Position numbers and translations under genes: made by a program. Shown piece by piece: positions 34,965 through 46,984 of a DNA stretch of 64,000 nucleotides. Within the stretch, counting starts at the first letter, position 1; every line of letters starts with the position of its first letter. The notes under the pieces were generated by a model. The model did not search any database and was not told the DNA's origin. It saw nothing but the letters and a program-made list of their open reading frames with translations. The DNA comes from Liquidambar formosana (lineage: Eukaryota > Streptophyta > Magnoliopsida > Saxifragales > Altingiaceae), in assembly GCA_039720395.1 (NCBI GenBank), contig CM077826.1:16053962-16117961 (forward strand), read 5' to 3'.

Positions 34965-35994
34965 GGCAAATTCTACGGTACCCGGGCAAAATTTGGGGTA
35001 CCATACCCGAAACAAAAGAGGACCATTAGATCCTCATGGAATAGATCTCAGCCGTCCAATATTTTTAAAGCACATAAACAGGCTACTTGTTTGGTAACCG
35101 GTTACCAAACTCAGCAACGTGACCAAAGTGACCTTTGCCTTAATCGTCACTCTTTCGCTCTCTCGAATCACAATCTTCTCCTAGAGCCTTCATGCGTCAA
35201 TCAGCACATACGAACCCCGCCATCGCCGTCGCTGTCGACCAAGGCCGCCCTCACCATTGCTGCGAATTTCCGTTGCTGCCGTCTTCCCGTCACTACCTTC
35301 ATTCCCGTCACTGCCTTCATCGTCTCCATAGCCAAGTGAGTTAAGTATGTTGTGGTTTTTTCTTCTTTTTGTTTCTTTTTTCAACGAAATTTCTTTTCGT
35401 ACTCATCTCCGTCAAGTGTGTCAAGTTGTTGGTTTTTATTTTAGGATTTCATTTTTAGGTTTCAGGAATTGGGATTCAATTGTAGTGTTTATCATCTATG
35501 GTTTTAAGTTTTGGGTGTTTCTTGTGCTGGGTTGTGTTGCGGTATAATAATAATTATTTTTGCTACTTTTTCACCCTAGAATATGATGTTTTATTCTAGG
35601 ATTTCATTTTTAAGGTTTCAAGAATTGGGATTCAATTGTAGGGTTTCTCATCTCTGGTTTTAATTTTTGGGTTTTCTTTTGTGAATTTTGATTATTGTTT
35701 GTGCCAGGTTGAAAGTATTGTTAAACGTCGGCTAAATATTTATTTTATTTTATTTTAAATATATAAGATTTATTTGTGATGGTGACATTATGATTACGGC
35801 CTGTTTGTTTGAGTTTCGAATTTTATGAAAATGCAAATTTTAAGATTTCAAAAAGATTAAGCGATGATAAACCGACTGTTTTCACAAAGAATTTCAGAAT
35901 GCAGTTTTGAGAATGCTCTGCCAAATGTGTGTTTCTGCATTGTTATAGTTTTTTATTGTTTTAAAAAGTGGAAACTCGATTTCAAAACTTGCCC

Positions 35995-36029
<35 letters not shown>

Positions 36030-36256
36030 TATAAAATTTTTTTTCTATGCTTCTAAAGTTTTTACGTATTAAGAAATAAATTTTATTTGAGAGGAAATGA
36101 ATTTACTGGGACTTATTTCACATCTTACTTTACAGCCTTCATGATGGAGAGATGTCCTTGCATGTCTTTGTGCATCATGAGCTTTAACTTGCTCCTTATA
36201 TATCATCAGTCATAGTGAATTTTTGTTAGGATTATCTCTGTTTTTTATTGCTACAG
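34965..36256. other. Junction of the duplication and 5' flank of the JmjC pseudogene
   Basis: From the duplication breakpoint to the first recognised JmjC exon. 35100-35340 is CT-rich and leader-like, with no supported protein. Two related ~110-bp segments (35422 and 35588) both hold AGGATTTCATTTTTA...GGGATTCAATTGTAG. (AT)n lies at 36000-36027. No JmjC N-terminal exons were recognised here. Confidence 0.5.
35400..35710 (+). repeat. Intron-like repeat shared with 42805-43010
   Basis: TCTCCGTCAAGTGTG...TTTTAGGATTTCATTTTTAGG...ATTGGGATTCAATTGTAG...GCTGGGTTGTGTTGC matches 42820-42985 in order. The shared order suggests a common transposon or duplicated leader-plus-intron. Confidence 0.5.
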
Positions 36257-37874
36257 GTTCCACCAAGTGGATAGTGATGATTTGACAATTGCTGTTAACT
36301 TTTGGTGGCGGTCCAATGTGATGTCTAGCATGTTAGAACACATGGATGCATATTTTTGCGCAGAATTTTAAGAAGGTACTTGCAGTTCATGTTGTTGCAA
36401 AAGAATTTTGATTAAGCTTAACTTATAATCTTTCTAACTTGGGTTCTGTTTCTATTGCATGTTTTGTTTACTTATTAAAATCACTTTTGAATCGAAGATT
36501 GACAGACAAAGGAATGGTATGTACCTTTCCACTTACATCATTTCCTGTAGATAATCTTGGCAATGCTTGATCTTATTTTGTTTTATTTTTTCTTTTGATG
36601 CCTGAACCAAGATTCTAATAGTCTTGGTTTTTTGAGCAAAAACTTTAGCTTTCATGCAGTATTTATCTATTCATGATTTCCATCCATAGGTTATGGTATC
36701 TATTTGAGTTATGAAATTGTTTGTCAATCTCACTTCCATGGCAAATAATTTTGGCATTGTTTGCACTCTCGAGTGTTTGATAGCCACAGGAAGTACAGTC
36801 CCTTGAAAAATATTGGTTGAGAAATCCCTATAGCTGTATCTTCTGCAAAATTAGGAGGTAACTACTAGAAGATACAATAGTGAGCATAATTTCATATATT
36901 TGCAAATACTTTGTCACAAATTATCACATGGTTCCCTATATTTCTAAATTTTGTCAAAGCCTCATGAAATTTTCTGATTTTTTTATCACAATTTATCGTG
37001 GAATTTTATTTTGTTGCCTTTGCGGACTAAATCTCTCAAAATTGGGCTAAACTCATTACAAATGTTTAATGGTTGAACTACAATTTAGTGATGAATTTGT
37101 CTTTAAATTTAGTATTAGGTGTTAGCCTTTATTTACTGTCTGGAGGAAGTAAACTTTTCTGTACTCTTTATTTCTTATCTCAATCAGAAGTCTAAAATTG
37201 AGCATTATGAGGCATATTTTATTTTTTAACAATAAGGACGGAATGAAGTGCTGCGTAAGACTCCGGTTGGTGTAAGGAATATGAAAAAGCAAACATGGGA
37301 GCTGCCTAACAAAGGGGAAGCAGGTTAGTTATTTTAATTTCACATTATTTTGGTGGAAATTCTTAAAAAGTGTATGCATCTGATGTCTCTGAGAAATTAA
37401 TTATATATCAACTATTATCAAGTACTTGATCTTATGTCCATTTTAGTATACCAAAGGAAAAAAGAGGATACCTGTTGCTTATGTTAAATTCTTTGTTCTA
37501 GGGATAATTTTCTGGTATATTAACTAATAATGATTTCTTGACCAGATGATCATGATCGTGATTTGGATCAGAACTGTAGGAGAGGGAATTTAAAAGGGAA
37601 TAAATTAAACCAGAGTATTACGTTCCATGAACTAGAACCCCTTGCACTTCAGGCTCTTCATGAACTTGTTTCTTTAGTCCATGATCATGTTAATGTTGTT
37701 GATCAAAGTACACCATTGCAGTCCACTTCAAAAAATGATTCCACAGTTGGTGTAAAAGGACCATACTAGAAAATTGTGGCAGCTAACTTATTTCACTTGG
37801 AAGATGATCCAGTCGCTAAAATTTTATGGATTCTTGAACCACTTCCTCTTCAAAATGTCTTTCTTGCCATGGTG
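36257..37874 (+). pseudogene. JmjC-domain protein pseudogene (JMJ31-like C-terminal half)
   Basis: Four exon-like pieces keep GT/AG borders: 36257-36375, 36498-36516, 37237-37323 and 37546-37874. The first reads FHQVDSDDLTIAVNFWWRSN then VMSSMLEHMDAY, the C-terminal end of the JmjC cupin in plant JMJ31-type 2-oxoglutarate/Fe(II) oxygenases, including the distal iron-ligand His. One T is missing from the run at 36352-36356, breaking the frame. The last reads ELEPLALQALHELVSLVHDH, then a TAG at 37767-37769, then ANLFHLEDDPVAKILWILEP. I did not find the N-terminal exons. The family call is from remembered motifs and should be confirmed. Confidence 0.7.
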
Positions 37875-40084
37875 GTGAGTTTTTACTCTCTTTTGAAGCT
37901 TACACTTTTAATCAGTGGCTAAAATTTTTGTTAACTTAGGTTGTATTTTCTTTTACTTCATGTTATGGTCCTGCATCATTCAGTTCGATATATATTGTGA
38001 TGTGGAAAATGACTTTCTGTTAAATAATTAAATCTAAATGAAACCTCGTATTTTTATTGTTGCTTATGCAATATTTAGAGGAAAATTTCCTAAATCAAGG
38101 AATCTAATATCTGGTCTGATCAGTATACAGCGTGTCAAACAAAGTACAAATTGAAGTGGTAACTGGTAAACAGGTGATCAACTGATCATCCTTGGAGCCG
38201 AGGAATTTGGGTCATTGGAGGAATTCATTTCCTTGCATCCTGAATGGAGATCTTTTTTCCTATTGTTTTCTCCTTTTTTGGAGCCGACATGGATATGCCC
38301 TTCCCTATGAATAGAAATAGTTGTCCTCCTTGAATTGAGCAGGGACCATATTATCCTGTTTTTTCTTTCCACTGTTAGTAGATGCCCCATTTATTCCCCC
38401 ACCCTAAAAAAAAGGAAAAAAAATAAAAAAGTAGTCCCATCTCTCATCAATTGAATGCTTGCCTGTGTGGACATTCAAGGAAATATATGTTGAAGAAAGA
38501 TTCTTTGAAGGAATTTGACCACTTTGTTTGTTTGTTTGTTGGATTTTCTTTTCTTTCCTTCTTTTGTTCTTTGTTGTCCTGTTTTGGCCTGTGACCTCTT
38601 TGGGGATCTGCTCTTGATTTTCACTGTTTGTACTTTATATTTGAATAAGCATGACGAGCTGAGTTGATTTTAAAGGAATTTATAAAATTGTTAAACTAGA
38701 TGCCCTTGTGGCTGAATTTTAGGTTAAGGTTTGTAGGTAAACTATCATAGATGGTGGGGATCATGGAGCAGCAGGGTCCCAGTGGCTTCACATCATCACA
38801 TGTAGAGATTTTCTGCCTATTATGTTGGAAGGTTTCCAGTGGACTTTTAAGCAGGGACTATACAAACTATTGGGCCTCGCTTTGATCATGTTTTGGAATA
38901 ATTTTGGACCAATTTGATCTCTAATGAGTGTAATGGTCTGCAGACAAATTTTTTAATCTGTTGATGTACTATTTTTTGTTTTTCTTTTCCTATTTTGAGA
39001 GTTCATTTTCATCTCTATTGATTGGATCATCTTGCAAGAAAACTTCGAAGCAGGAATCATTGTTGAACTCAATGTGGAAAGCCTCTCTTACGTACATGTG
39101 TTGTGGAGCTGGAAGTGATGATATCAATCTGTATAACTATTAATAATTCTATGATGTTTTATTTCTAGTTGACAAGGGAGAACAATTCATTTACATTTTC
39201 AGAGGAAAAAGAAAAGAGGGAGAAGAGTGGGGAGGGGATTTTTCCGTCATGAACAACGAAAGCTCTACTTTACAAACATCTTACAGAAAGCAATGAAGAT
39301 TTCTAGGTATCTGCACTTGTTAGTTAATTGACAGAAAGCATTTCTTCTGTAACGCTATACTGGACAAATTTTATTGCCAGACTATAAAATGAAGTGCAGC
39401 TCTCTTTCTTGCAACTCAATACCATCTCTGTTTGAAGGGCACACAAATGGGATATCTCTAACTTCTGCTTCGTTCAAAGTCTATATTTTCCTTATAATTT
39501 GTGTTTTTTTTCACAATTTTAGCCTATGCGATAACCCATGTGTATTTTGTATGGTTCCCATGACATTGTCTTGCAGAAAAGGCCTTTGGAATTCATAGAA
39601 CATGAAGCAGTCGCTCGCAAAGGACCAGTACCCACTCCCATAAAACGACTGGCTGCTCCAAAATGGGGTTGTGTTTATATATTTGGCTTACCAAAAACAT
39701 GAGAAAGGGATAGAGAGAGAAACCAAGAGAGGAGGGATAATTGCTATACTTTTGATTTTGTAACAAATGTAGTGCTTGTTTGAACATTTATGTAGTTCAC
39801 GGACCTTTCTCCTAATGCAGGGAATTGTGTGATAAGCTTAGTTATGATAGATTTTGTTAAAGAAAATTATTTAAATATTCTAAATGTTTGGTTGTAGATT
39901 TTTGTAGTGGGATTTATACGAAAAATAGATGGCATGCTGTCGAAATTTTGTAAAATTTTTGTACCTCTCTTATGATATTTAGATAACTCATTTCAATACT
40001 ATCGTCTTAATGGGTTGTACATATTATAAACAATATTTGTAAATGTTCTATGAACAGTTGGAAAATTGTATGTTTACCCATTTC
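37875..40084. other. Downstream of the JmjC pseudogene, no gene supported
   Basis: Several GT/AG-like blocks occur, for example 39164-39290 (Lys/Arg/Glu-rich) and 39576-39760, but none gave a recognisable protein. They may be decayed 3' exons of the JmjC gene. Confidence 0.4.
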
Positions 40085-41420
40085 ATCCAAATTTGGGTTC
40101 CTATGTAATCCGACCCGAGGATAACCATATCCAATGTTGGAATCCAATTGTGTTAGACATCGAATTGGTTTTTTATTCGGATCGCTTCGATTGGAACAAC
40201 TAGTCTCCAATTTCCTACAACCATTGGGGTACCAAGTAATCCAACCATAAAATGAAAGCATAACCCAATACCAAAATCTATTTGTGTAATAATAAAAATG
40301 GATTTTGATTTGAATCGGGTAAATTTGCAAAATCTCTCCAATTGCATGCAATTATTCAAGATACTATGTAATCCGACTTGAGAATTACCGTATCTCAGTG
40401 TCAAAATCCAATTGTGTTAGAGATCAAATTTGATGTTGATTTAAAGTACTTCAATTCAATAAGTGCCTGATTACACAAATTGAACCAATCATTACTTTTC
40501 AATTGTCAACAATCATTCGGGGATACTATATAATCCAACCCAAGAATTAGCATATCCCAATGCTAAAATTCAATTGTGTTATTACATCAACGTGGATTTT
40601 GATTTGAATTGCATCGATTTGTAGATTTAATCTCCAATTGCTTGCAGTCGTTTAGGGATACTATGTAATCTAACCCAAGGATAATCATGTCCCAATAACG
40701 AAATCCGATTGTCGTAGAGATCAAAATGGACATTTGAATCGAATTGCATCAATTTTCACAATTACTTTCCATTTGCTTGCAATTGTTTGGGGTTATTATG
40801 TATTCTAACCCCAAAATAACCATATTCCAATGATGGAATCCAATTATGTTAAAAAATTGAAGTGGATTTTGACCTAAATAGTATTGATTTGCAAAATTAG
40901 TTTATAATAGCTTGCAATCATTCAATGGTACTATGTAATCCGACCTAAGAATAAACATATCCCAATGTTGGAATCCAATTGTGTTAGATATCAAAGTGGA
41001 TGTTCATAAAAAACACTTCGATTAGTGTATAAATACACGAATTGACCCAAGAATTATCATTCAATTGCATGCGATCATTCAGGAGTACTATGTAATCTAA
41101 TTTGAGGATAACCGAATCACAATTCTGAAATCTAATTGGGTAAAACATCGATGTAGGTATTAACATGTACATTTTAATTGGAAAGATCCATTTGACCCAT
41201 CTCAAATATAGTACCCACTCGGATCCAACTCAATAATAACCGGGCATGTCCCAATGTCGGAATCCAACCCTATTAGACATCGAAGTGGTTTTTTTATCCA
41301 AATGACTTTGATTTGTAGAATTACTCTCCAATTGACTGCAATCATTATGGGGTACTATGTCATTTAACCCAAGAATAACCATATCCCAATGTTGGAATCC
41401 AATTCTACTAGACATCGAAG
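40085..41420. repeat. Diverged tandem array, ~135-bp unit, about 10 copies
   Basis: The core TATGTAATCCGACC-GAGGATAACCATATCCCAATG then GGAATCCAATTGTGTTA recurs near 40103, 40214, 40370, 40529, 40663, 40798, 40933, 41092, 41220 and 41353. Spacing is about 110-160. Units differ at many positions, so the array is old. Confidence 0.85.
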
Positions 41421-43565
41421 TTGTTTTTTATCTAGAATGCTTGGGTTTAGTATGTAATTACATGAATTGTCATTAGAATATGGAATTCAGTTGAATAATT
41501 AGTTATTGATTTCAAACAATCATTTGATGTTGTTGAATCCATGCCAAAAATTTTAAAGAAACTAATAAAACTCAATTGCGTCGAGTTATTCAATCATTGA
41601 CCCACTAATCCAACCGTGTGACCCATAACTTATTAGTTTTTTTTTTTTTTAATTATTGTTAAGATTGAGATGACTTTTATATCTTTAATTAAATAATTTT
41701 AAAAGATTCAATTTAATTTTTATATTACAAATTTTTTTTAATATAATATATAAATAAAAACTTTTTATGCGGAAAGATCCAATTGACTCGTCTAGGTTTT
41801 TTTTTTGCCAAATGATAGAAGTACATACACACGCATCCACGTGGAGTCGAAATCAAGATCTCCACAAATCCCACACTTCTATTAGGATGAGACATATCAT
41901 TAGACCTAAAGATCATTGACAACCCGTCTAGTTGAACACAATTAAATAAATTGGGTCAAATTGACCATATCAAGATATTAGCACCCATCCTGATCTAAAC
42001 CCATTTCTCCCTTTTCGTTTGCCAACCATCCTTTTCTACAGCTCCACGATTTCCCTCCCTCTTTAATTTTCATTTCCCGCTCACTTGCCCATTTTGCTTT
42101 CTTTTACATTATGCTGTTGTAACCGTCGGATGCGCGACATGTGACATGCTGAAGGGTACGTGCGGCTGGGCTTCAAAACGCAACAAAAGCGCGTTTTGGC
42201 CAGCATAAGTTTCCCCCAAAAATCAGATCTCATTCTACATGCCCGCACTCTCTCTCTTCTCTCTCACTCTCTCATTTACTCACCGATCCACTCACCGGCG
42301 GCGACGACACTATCCCCTGTCGGTGGGACGACGCGCCACACCACTCGTCGTTGGCACCCCCTCGTCCTCGGGTTTAGCATTGTAGCTGTCATCACCATTT
42401 TGCCCCTGCCCCTTCTCAATCTCTCGGGTCCTAATCCTCCTCACCGTTTGCGACCCCTTTCACCTCCCATCAGCATCTTCTTCCTTCGTCCTTCTTCCAT
42501 ACTCCAAAACCCAGGTATATTCAAATATATATATACATTTTTGTGTGTAACCCTAACCCAAAATACATGTTTAAAAATCTGGTTTAGAATGTTTCTTATT
42601 TTATTTTCTTGTGTATGTTTCTTTTTTGTGTGTAACCCTAACCCATAATTGCTTTTTTTTTTTTTTTGGTTTTAGATTTCAGGAAGAATGCACTGCCACT
42701 TTTATTTGTGACCTTCTGCAAGATGTTTATGCTTTCTTTATTTGGGTAATGCTTGAATTTTGACTTTAAGTTTTCTTTGTTTTCTGTTATTTTTCACTTT
42801 AATTTCTCTTCCTGTTCGTCTCCGTCAGATGTGTAAATTGGTTTCTATTCTAGGATTGCAATTGTAGGATCTCCGGTATTGGGGTTCAATTTTAGGGTTT
42901 CTCATCTATGAGTTTTTTTTTTTCCTTTTTCCTGTAAGTTTTTATGATTGATTTGTGTTGATTTTGCTGGGTTGTGTTGCTGTTTAATAGACTTTGGTGT
43001 GGTTTAATGGGCTTGGAGATTTTGGAGCTGAGTTGGGGATTCAAAGCATGCTAGTCTATGGTACTTGTTTATTGCATTTTTTTATATTTCATGATTTTTA
43101 TTGGTTGGAAATATTATATCTTTTTCTTTGCTGTTTTTTCCCTTTGGGTATGTTATAATTCTATGAGTTTTATAGGTCATCTATTTGTCTGCTTTTCCCC
43201 TGGGAGATCTCTGTTTTTCGGGTTTGGTTGGTTTTGTTCTCTCAATTAAATATATTCTCTCACGTAAATTTAAATTTGTAGCTCTAGATCACAAGAAATA
43301 TTAACTAATCTATTTAGGCAGCAGTCAATGTCAAACCATGCCATTCTAACAGCCATGTCTTCATATTTAATTAGTCCTATGGTTGATAATTCTAGACGCC
43401 TAGTGAATAATGGTTCATTTGCACTAGAATTTATTATTTTCTCTTGTTATTATGTTTGTAGTTTAATTTGGCCAACTTCAAATTCACCCCAGAATCTAAA
43501 ATAAATTTTTTAGGACAAACTAAATATGAATTAATAATGTATTTACCTTCTTTATTTGGTAAAGA
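41421..43565. other. Intergenic; CT-rich leader-like region
   Basis: 42230-42510 is CT-rich with (CT)n runs like a plant 5' UTR, followed by a GT-rich intron-like part. The 162-aa frame at 42160-42648 has no recognisable domain and is probably chance. The repeat at 42805-43010 matches 35400-35710. Confidence 0.45.
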
Positions 43566-43735
43566 GTAATACTATTTTACCCATATTATCTTATCCACCC
43601 ATATGTGGCAATTATGTGGCAATTTCTCATTTTTTTCATGCTGAACCCTACATGATGGCTTTCACTTATTCACTTTTGACACATAAGGTGAATGGGAAAA
43701 AATAGGTTATAAAAGGTGGGTAAAGTAACATTTTC
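43566..43735. mobile_element. MITE with ~9-bp imperfect TSD
   Basis: About 170 bp. The left end (AGTAATACTATTTTACCCAT...TTATCCACC) and the reverse complement of the right end (AAATGTTACTTTACCCACC) are inverted repeats. TTGGTAAAG and TTGGAAAAG flank it, as for an aged 9-bp duplication. Confidence 0.5.
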
Positions 43736-43797
43736 CTTTGGAAAAGAGGAAGAATGAAACATATGGGCCATAACCACTAAAAGCTAATAAGTGGTAA

Positions 43798-43960
43798 CAC
43801 GTGTCCAAACGGAAAGGAAAAGACAGACCAATGGATTATTGACATATGGAGAAAGGAGTTTGCTCATCTGGCTGATTAAAAACTAAAAAGCCATATGTGA
43901 CGGCATTTATCAATAGAGTCTATATAAGGAAGGCTTGTTCGAAGGAAAGAACACCATTCA
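43798..43960 (+). promoter_or_regulatory. Promoter-like segment resembling a caulimovirus core promoter
   Basis: A G-box-like CACGTGT lies at 43798-43804 and a TGACG (as-1-type) at 43898-43902. TCTATATAAGGAAGG lies at 43919-43933, then GAAGGAAAGAACACCA. Order and wording resemble the as-1/TATA/start region of the CaMV 35S promoter. No viral reading frame follows. It may instead drive a host or TE transcript. Confidence 0.45.
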
Positions 43961-45909
43961 ACATCAATTAAACCTACAGACTTAAATAGTTAAACCATGT
44001 CCTGTCTTAGATTGGGCTTTTAGATTAGTTCAATGCAAGTTCATCATGCCAAGAAGGCCCGGCCCTGCATGTGCTTGCATTCTTAGGTTAGATCTTGGAT
44101 TATTTTTTTACTAATTCAAGTTGCAAGTATTGAGTACATCCATTATACTAGATTTAGAAGTGTTTTGTTTGTTGATTCCACCTAAAATTGAGACCATATT
44201 TGTATTGCTTGTTGTACTTATGTTTGAATGATAAAGTTCATATTTATTTATTTAAATTCAAGCAATTGTTTTTCATTTCTGCATTATTTGTTGAATGATA
44301 AATTTCTCTTCATCAAGGCATTCGTAACATCAACACATACACCTCATCGAAAGTCCGAAAATGACTTTGATCAACAATTAGAGCCTATTCAGACAGAAGG
44401 CTTGATTCAAAATCGACACAATAAAATTTGTCATGTAATCTCTATTATTTACTAATTAGATAACATGAGCTGAGTTAAGCTGGTATTTCTAACCTATTTC
44501 ATGAAAATGGAATGTAAAAAAAGGAAAAAATAATAATAAAGGAAGCCATTTTCCATCTTTTCTAAAAAGCTGGTATTACTAATTGCCTCTATGATTTACT
44601 CAGAAGAGCTATCCTTGTAGGTTTTCTTAGGTGCATTTAGTAGTACTTGGGTATAAATGTATAATCATGTTCCCTGGGATCGAAATTGAAAGTGTTGGAA
44701 CATATGATTGATTTTTGCCTTGTAGCTTGGTTTGTGCCCAACAAAGTTAAGGACCTCTTCGGTTTGGTGCTGAAATGAGGAAATAGAAATCACCTTTTTG
44801 AGGTAGATATTGTCCAGCCAATAATATGGACTATCTGGAAGAGAAGAAACTATTGGATTTTAGCTTCTTTTTTATGTTGTTCATTAGTTCCACCCAATGG
44901 GTCAGTAATGGACCTTAAGGCAAACATTAAATGGATGATTTGACTCAGCATCCATCAGTTGATCATTTTGCCTTGTATTCAGTTTGCAACATTGTCTTTG
45001 GGCTTGTTTGGATGTCCCATGAATATTGAAATTTTTCATTATGTTTTTTATGTAATTTTGTGAACAAATCCATTGTTGTGAATGGGACAATTCAAGAGCA
45101 TGGCTGCCATCTTCACAAATTATAGTAAAAATAAATTTGAAATAGAAGCATTTCTTGAATTCCATCAATAATGACTATAGCTCCAATTTGTCATGATGAA
45201 CCCATTCCAGATGATGAGTTTGTACCTTTATCAATTTCTACGAGACAACCAATCCATTGTTGTGAATGGGTTATTTTCCAATTGTCTAGGAGTTTCACAT
45301 TCCTCAACCTTTTCTATTCATAAAATGACAATACATTCTATACTAAATAGGGTTGGTACTCCTCTTTGATGCTTATTCCAAATTTGAATTACTTAAAAAG
45401 CTTGTTTCATACATTTAGTAATTATCCATCTATTGTGTCATTTACATTTTTTGTGCTTTGTGTTTCCAGGAGGAATTTTAGAGCAATGCGAAATTTAGTG
45501 TTTGGAGACAAATGTGGGCATTTAGGGGTTCAAAAAAATTTTCTTTCTCCCTTTCTATCTTTTAGCTTTAGGAGTCATTTATCTTTTAGAGAAAGAAAAG
45601 GAAACAGTTGAGAAGCTGGCTGCATGTTGATTGCTTGTTCATCTTAATGGAACCAGAGGGAAATTGGGTAAATAAACGGGACTTGGGTTTTACCCATTGG
45701 GACGGATATATTTGTCTCAAATTTTGTCAAATCTTTAGCAATTGGGACTCATACACTCTTCCCTCCCAAATAAAGCATTGCAATTACTATGTTCTCGTGT
45801 AGTGAGTCCATAACGCAGCGTTATGGACTTAATTTTTACACCCCTAAAAAAAACCCAAAGTATTGCAAGACATTCACAAGGGATTCCTACAATTGCAAGT
45901 ACGATCCCC

Positions 45910-45955
<46 letters not shown>

Positions 45956-46389
45956 CCATATTTGTAGGGTTTGGAGAGGGAATATGGGAACGATTTGTCA
46001 TTGGATTGTCATTTGTTTCAAAGCCTATAATGGGTGAGAATCATCCCATCCACACCACAACTTTTATAGGTACAGTATTGAAGTACATTAATAAGGGATC
46101 CCCACAATTGCAATTACGAAGCCCAGATATTATTTTTTCTCATATTTGTAGGGTTTGGATAGGGAATATGGGATACGATTTGTCACTCGATTGTACATAT
46201 AATGTGTTACATCCATCTATTAGTTGATTGTGTGGCATGATAGATTTGTGTTAACTATAAACATATCAACTTTACATATTTGTATTACATCACAATTACT
46301 TATTCCTTAAGGTCATGGACTTCCTAATACCATTTAGTAATACAAATATGTAAACAGTAAGATATAGAAAAAATTCATGATTTTCGACA
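43961..46389. other. Intergenic with a LINE relic and duplicated blocks
   Basis: 44690-44870 in plus sense ends with PIIWTIWKRRNYW, resembling the WxIWxERN motif near the end of plant LINE ORF2. CCATTGTTGTGAATGGG occurs at 45070 and 45253. Two related ~120-bp blocks (45880-46010 and 46085-46190) share GATCCCCAGATAT and TTTGTAGGGTTTGGA, the first holding (AT)n at 45911-45950. No gene is supported. Confidence 0.45.
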
Positions 46390-46752
46390 CTACAGATAAA
46401 CCATGACGAAGTGGAATAGGAGACCAATCAATAACCCAAATAGAAACATTATCATGAGAGAGCTGAGGTCTCTATGCTGAGTTGGAACATTGCTTGTGGT
46501 TGAGCTGGTCGCAACAGCAATAGGCATCATAGTGGAGTTAACATGCATACTATCGTCAATTGACCTAGTATTAGTTGTTCGACTAGTTAACTCAATGAAA
46601 TTTGTCCAAGCAACGTAAGCTTCATCATAGTTAGCATATGCCTTACAACAGTGTCCAGGGTACCCATTCGTTTGAGTTTGACATTCGTACCAACTGTGGT
46701 AAATACCTGGATGTCGACCAACAAACACAACATATGTTTTCTGAGACGACAT
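46390..46752 (-). CDS. Small viroplasmin/RNase H1 N-terminal-domain protein with C-terminal membrane anchor
   Basis: The ATG (46752-46750, minus strand) lies two bases after a good acceptor (TCATGTCGTTGCAG), so a 5' intron is likely. The 120-aa protein starts with KTYVVFVGRHPGIYHSWYEC and NGYPGHCCKAY, the hybrid-binding domain of RNase H1 and caulimovirus viroplasmin (PF01693), residues about 5-52. A Ser/Thr-rich linker follows, and the C-terminus is a hydrophobic helix (LMIMFLFGLLIGLLFHFVMV), giving a tail-anchored layout. There is no RNase H catalytic domain. The domain in cells binds RNA:DNA hybrids or dsRNA; a role at a membrane is inference. Confidence 0.65.
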   Translation of the reverse strand: MSSQKTYVVFVGRHPGIYHSWYECQTQTNGYPGHCCKAYANYDEAYVAWTNFIELTSRTTNTRSIDDSMHVNSTMMPIAVATSSTTSNVPTQHRDLSSLMIMFLFGLLIGLLFHFVMVYL

Positions 46753-46980
46753 ATCTGCAACGACATGAAAAAATGAATGAATGTTTCCAACCAACTCAAA
46801 CAAATAAACAATGTGCAAAAAAGAAAAAAAAATTTAAAAGAAAAATAAAAACAAAACAAAAAATATTTTGTAGTGTAAATCAATTGCTTCCAATGAACAA
46901 AAATCCATGCAGCTACGTTGTTAATGGGTTTCTTCGTATGCAAACCTCGCCCAAATGTTGGAGAGTGGACTGAATAACTT
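46735..46980 (-). repeat. 5' flank of the viroplasmin-domain gene, duplicated at 47560-47810
   Basis: ACGACATATGTTTTCTGAGACGACATATCT, an A-rich stretch, and ATTGCTTCCAATGAAC with ATCCATGCAGCTACGTTG occur in both places. The copy at 47560 includes only the first ~25 bases of the coding exon and separates satellite units 3 and 4. Confidence 0.85.
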
Positions 46981-46984
46981 AACA

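Noticed and set aside
42160..42648. 162-aa plus-strand frame
   Set aside because: Ser/Pro/Leu-rich translation of a CT-rich leader-like stretch, no domain, and the end runs into intron-like DNA.
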